Positions 28,643-36,401 of a DNA stretch of 64,000 nt are shown one piece after another. Position numbers and translations under genes: made by a program. The notes under the pieces were generated by a model. That model saw nothing but the letters and a program-made list of their open reading frames with translations, did not search any database and was not told the DNA's origin. This stretch comes from Paenibacillus sp. DMB20. GTDB lineage: Bacteria > Bacillota > Bacilli > Paenibacillales > Paenibacillaceae. The stretch is from contig NZ_LAZU01000018.1 in the NCBI RefSeq assembly GCF_000987955.1, positions 97,819-161,818 on the forward strand, read 5' to 3'. Within the stretch, counting starts at the first letter, position 1. Each line of letters opens with the position of its first letter.

Positions 28643-28680
28643 GCGCAGGCCCGAACGCTACGGATAGGTCTGCGCAATTT
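28643..28680 (+). terminator. Hairpin terminator before the riboswitch
   Basis: GCGCAGGCC pairs with GGTCTGCGC (one G-T pair), followed by AATTT. It insulates the riboswitch unit from the upstream gene. Confidence 0.6.
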
Positions 28681-28724
28681 AAGTACTTAAACTGCGGCTA
28701 ATTACTAAAGTCCGCCCGTGATTA

Positions 28725-28753
28725 TTTACAAACAAGTACCAACGGGATATAAT
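28725..28753 (+). promoter_or_regulatory. Sigma-A promoter of the riboswitch transcript
   Basis: TTTACA and a perfect TATAAT are separated by 17 bases, placing the start of transcription near 28760, just before the aptamer. Confidence 0.75.
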
Positions 28754-28775
28754 TTGTATAAGAAAATACTCTTTG

Positions 28776-28938
28776 TTTAGGCGTCTTAGGATGAGATAAT
28801 TCCTTTAGACTTAATAGGGAAGATTGGTGAAAATCCATCACGGTCCCGCCACTGTAAGGACACTTCTACATTAATATGCAGCTTGCAGACGGCTTCATTG
28901 CCGCTAAAGTGATCCGAGTCAGAAAACCTGCCTACACA
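28776..28938 (+). ncRNA. Cobalamin (vitamin B12) riboswitch aptamer
   Basis: Core landmarks of the cobalamin aptamer occur in order: TTAGGATGAGATAATTCC, AATAGGGAAGATTGGTGAAA with AATCCA, GGTCCCGCCACTGTAA (28842-28857), and the B12 box AGTCAGAAAACCTGCC (28917-28932). TAGGC at 28778-28782 and GCCTA at 28930-28934 can close stem P1. Cobalamin riboswitches bind B12 derivatives and usually reduce expression of B12 transport or synthesis genes. Here it sits inside a prophage with its own promoter, followed by a terminator and a 35-residue membrane peptide. No B12-related protein gene is seen in the element. Confidence 0.9.
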
Positions 28939-29015
28939 TCTTTAACCCCTATCAAGGGTTAGTATGTGTATGGTTAGGAATGGGGCAAAGTCCTTTTCAC
29001 TTAATGACCATACTG

Positions 29016-29046
29016 CACTTTTCCTTGATCGGGGAGAGTGTTTTTT
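29016..29046 (+). terminator. Expression-platform terminator of the riboswitch
   Basis: CACTTTTCC pairs with GGGGAGAGTG (two G-T pairs) around TTGATC, followed directly by six T residues. It lies about 80 bases after the aptamer and 30 before the peptide start, as in transcription-terminating riboswitches. The 3-prime arm (GGGAGAGTGTT, 29032-29042) can instead pair with AACACTCTCTC at 29087-29097 inside the coding region, which would enclose the ribosome binding site in a loop. Confidence 0.8.
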
Positions 29047-29077
29047 AATTCATTAAGGGAAGGAGCGAAGGATTAAT

Positions 29078-29185
29078 ATGGATCATAACACTCTCTCGCT
29101 TATGCTTGGGGCCGCAACCTTAACCGCGTTCATAATTTTTGAGATACTTAAAATCGTCATATCACTGATTGACCGAAATAAATAA
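29078..29185 (+). CDS. 35-residue membrane peptide under riboswitch control (holin-like-toxin-like)
   Basis: A tiny ORF with a good GAAGGAGCG site 9-10 bases upstream. The product MDHNTLSLMLGAATLTAF continues through one long hydrophobic helix (IIFEILKIVISLI) to a charged DRNK tail. The LSLM start, single helix and short basic end resemble the putative holin-like toxin family (Hol-Tox) and type I toxins such as TxpA/BsrG, which insert in the membrane. It is the only gene between the cobalamin riboswitch and the next terminator. Toxicity is an inference from shape, not shown. Confidence 0.7.
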   Translation: MDHNTLSLMLGAATLTAFIIFEILKIVISLIDRNK

Positions 29186-29194
29186 CCGATGAAG

Positions 29195-29236
29195 ACGCAG
29201 TTCTTACCGATCTGTAAGCGGGAGAGCTGCGTTTTC
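29195..29236 (+). terminator. Terminator after the 35-residue peptide gene
   Basis: ACGCAGTTCT pairs with AGAGCTGCGT over 10 bp (one G-T pair), followed by TTTTC. Confidence 0.75.
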
Positions 29237-29271
29237 TCATCTGACGATGCGTACATCTCCACCGAACAGAA

Positions 29272-29321
29272 AACGCCTAATTTGCCGCTAATATTTGGCG
29301 ACAGTTAGGCGTTTTTTTTTT
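29272..29321 (+). terminator. Strong hairpin terminator
   Basis: AACGCCTAA pairs with TTAGGCGTT, with inner GCC/GGC pairing, and ends in ten T residues. No gene directly precedes it, so it may end readthrough from the peptide unit. Confidence 0.7.
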
Positions 29322-29391
29322 CATGTTCGTCGGTCGTCGAACGTTAAGCCGGCTTTGATTTGCGGCAGTGTCACGTGACACATACGAAATA

Positions 29392-29426
29392 AAAACGGCC
29401 CTACTGGCGTTATGCCGGCGGGGCCT
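29392..29426 (-). terminator. Terminator of the minus-strand lysogeny genes
   Basis: On the minus strand GGCCC and GGGCC close a hairpin followed by GTTTTTATTT, just downstream of the gene ending at 29433. Confidence 0.6.
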
Positions 29427-29432
29427 TTTCGT

Positions 29433-29663
29433 TTATAAGCGCTGAAACATCGCTGCATCGCGGCTGTAGCACGTATGAGCGCCGGTCTTTTCGTTCCGAA
29501 TGCGGACGCTGTTCGGCGTGTACCGGTCAACATAGCCGCGTTCAGCTTCGATATATACTCCGGCCGGATCTTCTTCCCAAACGGAAATTAGCGCCTGAGA
29601 CAGGGCGGCCGCGAAGAAATGGACGTCTTGCGAAAGATAGTAGCATTCGCGCTCTATATTCAT
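29433..29663 (-). CDS. Hypothetical protein (76 aa) in the lysogeny operon
   Basis: A soluble 76-residue protein: VHFFAAALSQALISVWEEDP, then a beta-like stretch GVYIEAERGYVDRYTPNSVRIRNEKTG. The ATG at 29663 overlaps the stop of the 29-residue membrane peptide (ATGA), supporting this start over the longer frame from 29759. It is the third gene downstream of the repressor on the minus strand. Function not recognised. Confidence 0.55.
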   Translation of the reverse strand: MNIERECYYLSQDVHFFAAALSQALISVWEEDPAGVYIEAERGYVDRYTPNSVRIRNEKTGAHTCYSRDAAMFQRL

Positions 29664-29749
29664 GACGGTCCAACAGCGAAAAGGTAAATTACAATAAATA
29701 AGGCAGCAAGCACGATAATCCCTGCGATGGTTCCCTTTAAGTTCCTCAT
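29660..29749 (-). CDS. Tiny single-pass membrane peptide (29 aa)
   Basis: A 29-residue ORF, MRNLKGTIAG followed by a single hydrophobic helix (IIVLAALFIVIYLFAV). It overlaps the repressor stop by 4 bases (ATGA) and the following gene by 4 bases, so all three are coupled. Such tight overlaps make a real gene likely despite the size. Role unknown. Confidence 0.55.
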   Translation of the reverse strand: MRNLKGTIAGIIVLAALFIVIYLFAVGPS

Positions 29750-29961
29750 TCGTTTTCATCCTCTATGTATTCGATAAGGTCCTCAACCGAACATCCTAAG
29801 GCACGGCAAAGTTTTTCGAGCGTATCAAACTTAATGCCGTCCGTATCCTCGTTATAAAGCTTGGTTAGCCCATTCCGATGTAGTCCGGTCATACTAGCGA
29901 GTTCGGAAATCTTTATCCTTTTCTCTCCCATTATTCGCGATAGATGAACTTTGATTCCCAT
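29746..29961 (-). CDS. Xre/Cro-family helix-turn-helix regulator (candidate lysogeny repressor)
   Basis: A 71-residue DNA-binding protein: VHLSRIMGEKRIKISELASMTGLHRNGLTKLYNE (helix-turn-helix, residues about 5-38) then KFDTLEKLCRALGCSVEDLIEYIED, the standard end of the small Cro/C1-type family. The start at 29961 follows GGAGGG. It reads away from the early operon at 30107, across an intergenic region with inverted repeats and a strong promoter, which is the layout of a lysogeny switch. It is smaller than many CI-type repressors and has no peptidase domain. Confidence 0.8.
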   Translation of the reverse strand: MGIKVHLSRIMGEKRIKISELASMTGLHRNGLTKLYNEDTDGIKFDTLEKLCRALGCSVEDLIEYIEDENE

Positions 29962-29997
29962 ATTGGCCCTCCATTCAATAAGAAAATTATAAGTTAG

Positions 29998-30051
29998 AGT
30001 GTAAAAAATATCAATTACACTATTGACGACGCACATTGTGGTGTGTATACT
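29998..30051 (+). promoter_or_regulatory. Early promoter and candidate operator of the lysogeny switch
   Basis: TTGACG (30023-30028) and TATACT (30046-30051) are 17 bases apart. Directly upstream, AGTGTA (29998-30003) and TACACT (30016-30021) form an inverted repeat with a 12-base gap, and CAGTGTG recurs at about 30074. These are likely operators for the divergent Xre-type regulator. Confidence 0.65.
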
Positions 30052-30106
30052 GAGGTCAGCTAAATGTTCACTACAGTGTGCAAATAATATATTGGAGGTT
30101 CCAAAT

Positions 30107-30587
30107 ATGAACGAAAAAAATAATTGTCCCCACGCAAACCATCGCATTCGAACGCACATCCCGCCGCGGATTTTACGAAGTTTCCCTTTCCGGTCAACGC
30201 CGCTTTATCCCGTCCCGGCTATTCTACGCAGTATTCCCGCAAATGAATCGGAAGGTATGCGCCGGCACCGTTGAAGCTACGGAGCGCCAGCTTGAAGGAC
30301 TCGGCATCATCGCGGAAATCATGGACAAGAACCGCTATCAAATCCGCTATACTTTGCGCCGTGTTTACGACGAGTACGGCCGGGTATACGCTGCTAACTT
30401 CGAGGTCAACGCGCTAAGTCTCGGCCAGACTATCGCAATCGTGCCGGCCGCCTTCTGCCGCATAACAGGCGTGGACCAGCGGGCGACGGACGGATGTATG
30501 GACGTTACTGAGGCACAGCTAGACGAACTCGGCTTTATTAGAAAGGGGGCCGCAACCAATGCATACAGCGCCGTCCTATCCGCTTAG
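30107..30587 (+). CDS. First early gene, hypothetical protein (frameshifted near the start)
   Basis: The ATG at 30107 follows TTGGAGG. Removing one A from the run 30114-30120 gives MNEKIIVPTQTIAFERTSRRGFYEVSLSGQRRFIPSRLFY..., joined to the longer frame NRKVCAGTVEATERQLEGLG, for about 160 residues. It contains alternating beta-like segments and two similar EATERQLEGLGII / DVTEAQLDELGFI stretches, suggesting an internal duplication. It is the first gene transcribed from the early promoter. Function unknown. Confidence 0.6.
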
Positions 30588-30690
30588 TAGTCGTTCCGTA
30601 TCCCGCCGCACCAGTCGCAAGACACAGCGCGCCATTATTAAAGGATTAGCTTGGCTCCTCGGCCTTATCCTGCGGGAGGTGTTGTCGTAA
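30559..30690 (+). CDS. Small basic protein (43 aa)
   Basis: A 43-residue ORF overlapping the previous gene by 29 bases, with GAAAGGGGG upstream. The N-terminal half is Ser/Arg-rich and basic (SSRSVSRRTSRKTQR), followed by a short hydrophobic helix (AIIKGLAWLLGLIL). The stop overlaps the next start (TAATG). No family recognised. Confidence 0.45.
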   Translation: MHTAPSYPLSSRSVSRRTSRKTQRAIIKGLAWLLGLILREVLS

Positions 30691-30860
30691 TGAAACCGTT
30701 AATCGACCGCATCCAATACTACGCCCGCAAGGCGAATCAATACGGACGCAGCCGCTATGACTACTTTGTCGGCAGATCCGCCAAGAAGCCGCCAGCCAAT
30801 CGTCATGCGCGCCTGATGGCGTATAAGGCGGCCGTACACCGCCGTTATCTCGGTATTTGA
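30690..30860 (+). CDS. Small basic protein (56 aa)
   Basis: A 56-residue highly basic ORF, rich in Arg, Tyr and Lys (LIDRIQYYARKANQYGRSRYDYF), preceded by GCGGGAGG. It overlaps its upstream neighbour by one base. Such small basic early proteins are common in phages and may bind nucleic acid. Function not recognised. Confidence 0.5.
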   Translation: MKPLIDRIQYYARKANQYGRSRYDYFVGRSAKKPPANRHARLMAYKAAVHRRYLGI

Positions 30861-31117
30861 CCGGTTCCCCGATGATGCCGGCCGTTGCAGCGGCTGACGA
30901 GTGGAGGGGTGCGCGCATTACGAATCCGCTAGATTCACTTAGACCGGTCGCGGCTCCAAACGTGACCTACATCCGTACTCTACCGGTTGCAGTCGGTAGG
31001 GATCGCCATGCGGACCGCTTCAATGCCCGTATCTTGCCGCCTAGCCAGCGGTTAAGAATCGCCATGCGGGCCTTTGCCGCCGCGAATACGGTTTCAGGCG
31101 GTATCTCCGGTCGGTAG
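30857..31117 (+). CDS. Possible small protein (86 aa)
   Basis: An open frame from a TTG overlapping the previous stop, Ala/Arg-rich (ARILPPSQRLRIAMRAFAAANTV). No clear ribosome binding site supports this start; an ATG at 30872 is an alternative. It follows the coupled early genes on the same strand, which is the main support. Confidence 0.35.
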   Translation: MTGSPMMPAVAAADEWRGARITNPLDSLRPVAAPNVTYIRTLPVAVGRDRHADRFNARILPPSQRLRIAMRAFAAANTVSGGISGR

Positions 31118-31137
31118 CGCCAACTATCGGCCGGTTC

Positions 31138-31320
31138 TTACTCCTGCGGAATGAAGTGCGGCCAACATTTCAAAACCGCGTTTATCGATATAGCTTGCGG
31201 ATGGGCGGCGGGATAGGCTCCGCATTCAGGTACGCTCTCCGCGTATGAAACTTTGGGACGATCAGGTACCGGTCGTCCTTTTATATTATCTAATACGCGA
31301 ACATATGTACGAGGTTTCAT
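31138..31320 (-). CDS. Possible small protein (60 aa)
   Basis: A minus-strand open frame with Pro-rich, non-repetitive composition (GRPVPDRPKVSYAESVPECG). It opposes the early transcription direction and lacks a good ribosome binding site, so it is weakly supported. Confidence 0.25.
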   Translation of the reverse strand: MKPRTYVRVLDNIKGRPVPDRPKVSYAESVPECGAYPAAHPQAISINAVLKCWPHFIPQE

Positions 31321-31429
31321 TATTTTTTATAAATAAATGTCCCAAAACAAGATTTTTGTGTCCGTATCATATAAGAAGAGGATTTTTTAGTGTAAAGCTT
31401 TGAAACTCGTCCGTCTAGGCATGTGAAAT

Positions 31430-32309
31430 GTGAAGAACGCCGGCCAAGCTTTCTATATTAAAGTGAGGTGTCGCTTATTTTTTAGAAAAATTAATCGAAA
31501 AGTTGTGAAGTATCAAGATGACCGGTGTCTATGTAAATATAGACGAAAAGATTTTCGCCAAAGTGTACGGAAATTGGTCGGACGGGAACATATGGAGTGT
31601 AAGGCAGAAAGGAGGCGGTCATAATCAGGCGAGACGGAAACACAAGCACGTGGATTAGTAGTCTGTGGGAACATACAAGGTGAAGAATAAGGTCGGGAGG
31701 TGCGCGGTTTTCTATCGGCATCCGTCTAAGTTAATGAACGTCAAAAATTCGCTAGGGTGTGCGAAATCGGATCGGCTGTCGTTGAAGTATATGACGGAAC
31801 AGCTCGCGCAGGTGACGAAGGAAAATAAGTGTGCGAAATCCGGTCGGCCGGCATTGATGTATGTGAAAGCGGAAAAATTTTCGCCAAAGTGTACGGAAAT
31901 CTCCGGAACGGTAGATAATACATCGAAAACGAAAGGAGGCGGTCATAGTCACGTGCAAAAGTGTGCAGACTGTCCAAGTAGCTTTCTAGATTAATGTAGG
32001 ACGAAAAAAATTTCGCACCAAAGTGTACACTTTTAAATCAGCCGGCATCTAGGTTAGTAATGGCGGAAATTTGCGGAAAAGTGTGCGAGGGAGGACTTGC
32101 GAATTGTCTATGTAAATGAGAGTGAAAAGGTGCGCAACCTGGTTAACTAGCTTTGTATATAACTGTGAAGGCGTAAGGAGGCGAAAAGTGTGTAAGTACG
32201 GAGTGTGAGGGAGCATATATAGTAAGGCAAAAATAAATTTCTGCCTAAAGTGTGCAGTCGCCGAATTTACCGTAGATAATACAATAGGGAAACGAAACGG
32301 AGGGTACAT
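31430..32309 (+). repeat. Degenerate array with about 60-bp period, translating as decayed Cys-rich repeats
   Basis: An AAGTGTRC-type motif recurs at about 31560, 31756, 31827, 31887, 31959, 32020, 32079, 32186 and 32247, mostly 59-72 bases apart. A 24-mer is identical at 31551-31574 and 31877-31900, and a 17-mer at 31607-31623 and 31931-31947. In translation the units follow KCxxxGRPAxxYVxxEKFSPKC, for example NKCAKSGRPALMYVKAEKFS (31824-31883). KCTEISGTVDNTSKTKGGG and KCAVAEFTVDNTIGKRNGG are another matching pair. Stop codons interrupt several units. It could be a decayed zinc-ribbon repeat gene or a non-coding iteron-like array. No intact gene is seen from 31321 to 32309. Confidence 0.6.
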
Positions 32310-32400
32310 ATGAAAAAGTCCGACCGGATTGTTTTACGACAGCTATCTCGAAGGAGCCGCGGAATTAAAAGCCCGGCAGTTTAAAGAATACGCAGGTTAA
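32310..32400 (+). CDS. Small protein (29 aa after repair)
   Basis: The ATG at 32310 follows ACGGAGGG. Removing one A from the run 32313-32317 gives MKSPTGLFYDSYLEGAAELK and a short basic end, stopping at 32400. As written a different 24-residue frame results. The acidic/helical repaired version looks more protein-like. It immediately precedes the ParB-like gene. Function unknown. Confidence 0.4.
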
Positions 32401-32423
32401 TTGACCAAAAGGAGAGATCGATC

Positions 32424-33480
32424 GTGACCAAAGAGCTAATTTTAGAAAGTATTGTCGTCAATCCGGATCAGCCCCGCAAGCATTTCGATGAAGAATCCCT
32501 GCGCCAGCTAGCGGAATCAATTAAGGCGGATGGATTACAGTCTCCGATATTAGTCCGCCCCAAAGCCGGAAATTTTGAGATCGTTCAGGGTGAGCGTAGA
32601 TATCGAGCACATGTGATTGCTGGGCTCGGTACAATACGGGCTGATGTCCGCGAGTTAAGCGATGAAGATGCCTTTCACTTGGCGGTTATCGAAAACATTC
32701 AGCGGGAGCAACTAACGGAGATGGAGGAGGCTCGCGCATTCCAACGTTATGTAGAACTCGGGCTGACGCATGACGCTATCGCCAAAAAAAGTCAACAAGA
32801 GTCGGACTTACGTGACGACGAAATTAAGGTTGCTAAAGCTAATTCCAGAGGTGCAGGACCTAATTGCAGAAGGAGTTATATCGAGCGGCCACGCCGTTCA
32901 GATACTCAAAATAGAGGCCTTAATTGACCGGCTGTGCGGAAAACGCTGTTTTAAGGGGGATGAGAAAACGGCCTTTGACTTTTTTCAAAAAGCTATCCTG
33001 AACTCAATTAAATCCGCGAAAGGTAAGGTAACTGTGAGTGATGTGGCCGGAATGGTCGACGCTCTACGTGAACGGTTCTTGGCGGCGATCATCGCGGTAT
33101 TTACCGGGCACTGGGCTGTGCACATCGAAAAATACGAAAGTTTCTCCGTTACGGCCCACGGTTACTGTCTTCAATACGATCTTAGAATAGAGAGCCTAGA
33201 GCCAGGCGACATTGATTTCCTCCGTGACAGAATGCTAAAGGGGGCGGAGAATGACCCCGAAGCGCCGGCTCGTTGGGAGATTTATCAGAGAACGGATAGA
33301 TTAGCCGAAGCGATGTTTTCGGACGGGAAACGCCCTGCTTGGCCGGAAGATGAGATCGCAAGGAGAAGCCAAAAGATATACAACGAGACAACAGGGGAGT
33401 TCGACGATGGTCTCATGGATCGAGTGTTCCGTCAACAGTTTGTCTTTCATGATGACGATGTATCATGTGACACACTTTGA
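32424..33480 (+). CDS. ParB/Spo0J-like DNA-binding protein (frameshifted)
   Basis: The N-terminal ParB domain has VVNPDQPRKHFDEESLRQLAESIKADGLQSPILV and the nucleotide-contacting motif VQGERRYRAHVIAGL, then ENIQREQLTEMEEARAFQRY. A KorB/ParB-like helix-turn-helix follows (THDAIAKKVNKSRTYVTTKLRLL). One extra A in the run 32784-32790 splits it. The C-terminal third (from about residue 190) has no clear family. In phages such proteins act in DNA segregation, replication or transcription; here it heads the early replication block after the repeat array, which might be its target (inference). Confidence 0.82.
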
Positions 33481-33546
33481 CCGAGACGCACCGGCTTCGG
33501 CCGTTAACATAGATGACGAATTAATAACAAAAAGGGGCGATGTTAG

Positions 33547-34402
33547 TTGACGCAGTTGGTTTTTATCAGTAACGGACGAGCAGTAACGGACAGTCTGACT
33601 GTAGCGGAGGTGTTCGCGAAGGAACACAAGCATGTGATGAGAGATATCGACAGTCAGCTTGCAAAGTTAGAAGAAGCAGGGGAGGGGGAGTGGGGTAGGT
33701 CCAACTTTGGGCACACCCACTACACGCACCCTCAAAACGGCCAATCATACCGAAAATACGAAATGACTGAGGATGGTTTCGCTATTATTGCCATGTCATA
33801 CATCACGCCGTCCGCTATGAAAATGAAGGTCCGTTTTTTGGAGGAGTTCAAACGAATGCGCGAGCAACTACAGTCGCTTTCGGCTCCTTCCTATATGATT
33901 GACGACCCAGTAGCGCGTGCCGAGCGTTGGATCGAAGAGCGAAAGGAACGGGACCGAGTCGAAGCCGAACGACTCCTTCTCGCCGAAAAAAGTCGAAGAA
34001 CAAGCGGAGCGCCTTACGTATCTCGACGAAATCCTGCGCTCAGAGGATACGTTGAATATTTCGCAAATCGCGGCCGACTACGGCCTGACGGCCCAGCGCT
34101 TAAATCAGATATTAAAGGAGGCGGGAATACAGAAGAGGTCCGGCGGCCAGTGGATACTATGCGCAAGATATCACCGTCGGGGCCTCACGAAATCCGTCAC
34201 GCACCCGATACCGCTTGAAACCGGCGGCACCAAAACCGTCTTGCACACGCGATGGACGCAGGCTGGGCGACTATTGATCCACCAAACGTTAACAGAGCGC
34301 GGCATTCAAGCGAACCAAGACGCTGGGATCGGCAATAATACGGTGGTTATTGCGCCCAGGAAATCGAAGGAAATTACGGTGAACCTGCGGATTAATGCGT
34401 AA
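33547..34402 (+). CDS. Rha-type antirepressor with KilA-C-like C-terminal domain (frameshifted)
   Basis: The N-terminal Rha domain reads AVTDSLTVAEVFAKEHKHVMRDI, FGHTHYTHPQNGQSYRKYEMTEDGF and SAMKMKVRFLEEFKRM. The C-terminal part has a KilA-C-type pattern: LRSEDTLNISQIAADYGLTAQRLNQILKEAGIQ, WILCARYHRRGL, HTRWTQAGRLLIHQTLTERG. One extra A in the run 33986-33991 separates them. Antirepressors bind the lysogeny repressor or compete for operators to start lytic growth. The TTG start at 33547 is placed after AGGGGCG. Confidence 0.87.
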
Positions 34403-34453
34403 TAGAGAAACGGGGCCTTAACGGCCCCCTTATTAAATGGGAGGGGGAGCGGC

Positions 34454-35290
34454 TTGTTACGCGAGGAATTCAAAACAAAGGTTGCACGGTACCAGGCTGA
34501 AGGTAATCGAGAGATCATAGATGAAATACTAGGTCACTTCCGCCTAGAGTCGGCACCAAACGAAAAGGACCCGACAACTTTTATCGCTGATAGGATAGGC
34601 AAGGCCTGTAAAGCAGAACTAAAAGCACTGGGATACGAACGAACTGCACTTCTGGAATATCGCAGGGCAATTATGAGCGCGCTAGGTATCGACATTTTCG
34701 CAGAGCCGGATTTAAAGACGTTGGTTGCTAATGCCGGAATTGTTCGGGATTATTTAGGGGATGCGTTTGAGGCCCTGTGCTACGACATCGAGGGATACTT
34801 AGATTTTATTCAGCTCCTCAAACATGTAATAACCCCAGCTCTAGAGCATGCATTAAACCGCGTAGATCCATTCCGAAAAAAGCGCGCAGTCGTTAGCTAT
34901 ATCAATCGGGCATTTCAGACGGAGTACACGCGTTTACTTGTAGATTACAACGGGACAAAGCGACTCGGCAGACGCTATGAAGATGGAACCTTTTACAACG
35001 TGTACGTCGACCCTCAGCCGCCTCATGCGTGGAGTATCGTTCTTGACCGGCGTGTTAAAGATGCGGAAGTGCCCGCACTACTCGATCGATTGACGAAGAC
35101 ACAGCGTAGCTACGCGCAACGTGCATACGAAGTAGTTCTGCAGGATACAGGATGCGGGGAAATGGGCGAATACCGCGTTGACGAAATGGGTGCTTATCGT
35201 TTGAAATTCCGGTACATTGCGAAAAAATTGGACGTTGAGGAGAGTAGCCTCCGAAAAACTTTCGAAAAAATTCGAGAAAGGACTCTATAA
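34454..35290 (+). CDS. Hypothetical protein with a sigma-region-4-like C-terminus
   Basis: A 278-residue soluble, mostly helical protein. The C-terminal 75 residues (LLDRLTKTQRSYAQRAYEVVLQD ... YIAKKLDVEESSLRKTFEKIRERTL) resemble the helix-turn-helix of sigma factor region 4. The central GRRYEDGTFYNVYVDPQPPHAW segment is beta-like. It may be a phage transcription factor for middle genes, but this is inferred from a local resemblance. It starts with TTG after GGGAGGGGGAG. Confidence 0.5.
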   Translation: MLREEFKTKVARYQAEGNREIIDEILGHFRLESAPNEKDPTTFIADRIGKACKAELKALGYERTALLEYRRAIMSALGIDIFAEPDLKTLVANAGIVRDYLGDAFEALCYDIEGYLDFIQLLKHVITPALEHALNRVDPFRKKRAVVSYINRAFQTEYTRLLVDYNGTKRLGRRYEDGTFYNVYVDPQPPHAWSIVLDRRVKDAEVPALLDRLTKTQRSYAQRAYEVVLQDTGCGEMGEYRVDEMGAYRLKFRYIAKKLDVEESSLRKTFEKIRERTL

Positions 35291-35382
35291 AACGTTCCTA
35301 TTATTGCATATAAGGTAGATGTAAGGAAGGGAAGCCGGGGTCCACCGGCTACATAATCAAAATTCAAAGGGGTCGATAACAA

Positions 35383-35841
35383 ATGGGAGCAGTAGTTCAG
35401 GTACATGTAGATCAGGCAAATACGTTTGTACGGGAAAACGGCGGACTCCGCGATATTTGGGATAACGGATATTTTTGGAAAGACGCATTCACTGTGGGCG
35501 CTGACAATCGGTTAATGTTGACGCGAATTATAGATAGATTAACGGTTGTTTCCCTGCAAATGGCGGAGAAACATACGGCTGCGAACGATCTATCCGGCTA
35601 TTATAAGTACGTTACAGGCGAAAATATTCCGAAGTTCGAACGCGAAAGGCTTAACGTTTGGGTGTTTGCCGGATATGATCCGCGAGACTATCCGATTCTT
35701 TCCGAACTCGAACTGAGCCTTCGTCGAAGCAGGGAAATCGCAGAATATGATGACTCTATCGACATGGTCTCGGAGGTAACAGGCCGGCGTAAGGGCGGAA
35801 TGATTATTTTTAGCGAGGATGACATATACGAAAATAAATAA
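35383..35841 (+). CDS. Hypothetical protein (152 aa)
   Basis: An intact acidic protein (GAVVQVHVDQANTFVRENGG ... MIIFSEDDIYENK) starting 12 bases after a GGGG-rich site. No signal, membrane segment or known motif is seen. It lies in a same-strand early run between the sigma-like gene and three small genes. Function unknown. Confidence 0.6.
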   Translation: MGAVVQVHVDQANTFVRENGGLRDIWDNGYFWKDAFTVGADNRLMLTRIIDRLTVVSLQMAEKHTAANDLSGYYKYVTGENIPKFERERLNVWVFAGYDPRDYPILSELELSLRRSREIAEYDDSIDMVSEVTGRRKGGMIIFSEDDIYENK

Positions 35842-35909
35842 TTGAGAAGTGCCTGCGCGGTAAGCGTAGGCTTTTCTTTTCAAACTCTAACAAATGGGGG
35901 TCTGATATT

Positions 35910-36401
35910 GTGGCGGATATACGAACTTTCTATCTACACGCTGAATCGTTCCTTAAACGTAAAGTTGACTTTGCTACGATGCACAGCCTCTCCGCGGAAT
36001 CATTCGAAAAGTTTATCGTCAAAATGGCGATCGAACTTAGCCGCGAGACCCATCCGAAACGTGTTTACGGGCTTACCCGCGATGATGTTTGCGACATTGT
36101 AACGGAAGTACTCGATGCAATCCAAACGGTTAGCCTCGTTGGAACAGGCAGGCGCTGCTACTGTTACGAGACTCAATTCGACGGTTATCGGCTGGTATTC
36201 GCCAGGACGAAGAAGGCAGCCGAAGAGATAATTCGGAGCGTTCCGATAACGAGCTTGAGCATGATGGTACGGAAAACTTCGTTGCAAAAGGTAGTAGCGA
36301 TCCATCAGGATCACGTCATTACGGAGAAAGGCGAGCGACGCGACATAAACCCATGGCGCCAGACTATTAATCTATACGAGTTAAGGGGTGAGGTAGCGTG
36401 A
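35910..36401 (+). CDS. Hypothetical protein (163 aa)
   Basis: An intact protein, GTG start at 35910, that begins ADIRTFYLHAESFLKRKVDFATMHSLSAESFEKF and ends in a basic region. One CYCYE stretch is present near residue 75. It overlaps the next gene by 4 bases (GTGA). No family recognised; the early cluster position suggests a DNA-related or regulatory role. Confidence 0.6.
   Translation: MADIRTFYLHAESFLKRKVDFATMHSLSAESFEKFIVKMAIELSRETHPKRVYGLTRDDVCDIVTEVLDAIQTVSLVGTGRRCYCYETQFDGYRLVFARTKKAAEEIIRSVPITSLSMMVRKTSLQKVVAIHQDHVITEKGERRDINPWRQTINLYELRGEVA

Noticed and set aside
31430..32309. CRISPR array
   Set aside because: The repeats are degenerate, vary in spacing, and their periodicity matches a coding-like 20-codon unit; no constant repeat with unique spacers and no cas genes.
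32424..33480. Plasmid partition locus implying a plasmid prophage
   Set aside because: No ParA-like ATPase is adjacent and clear att repeats flank the element, so the ParB-like protein more likely acts in another phage function.
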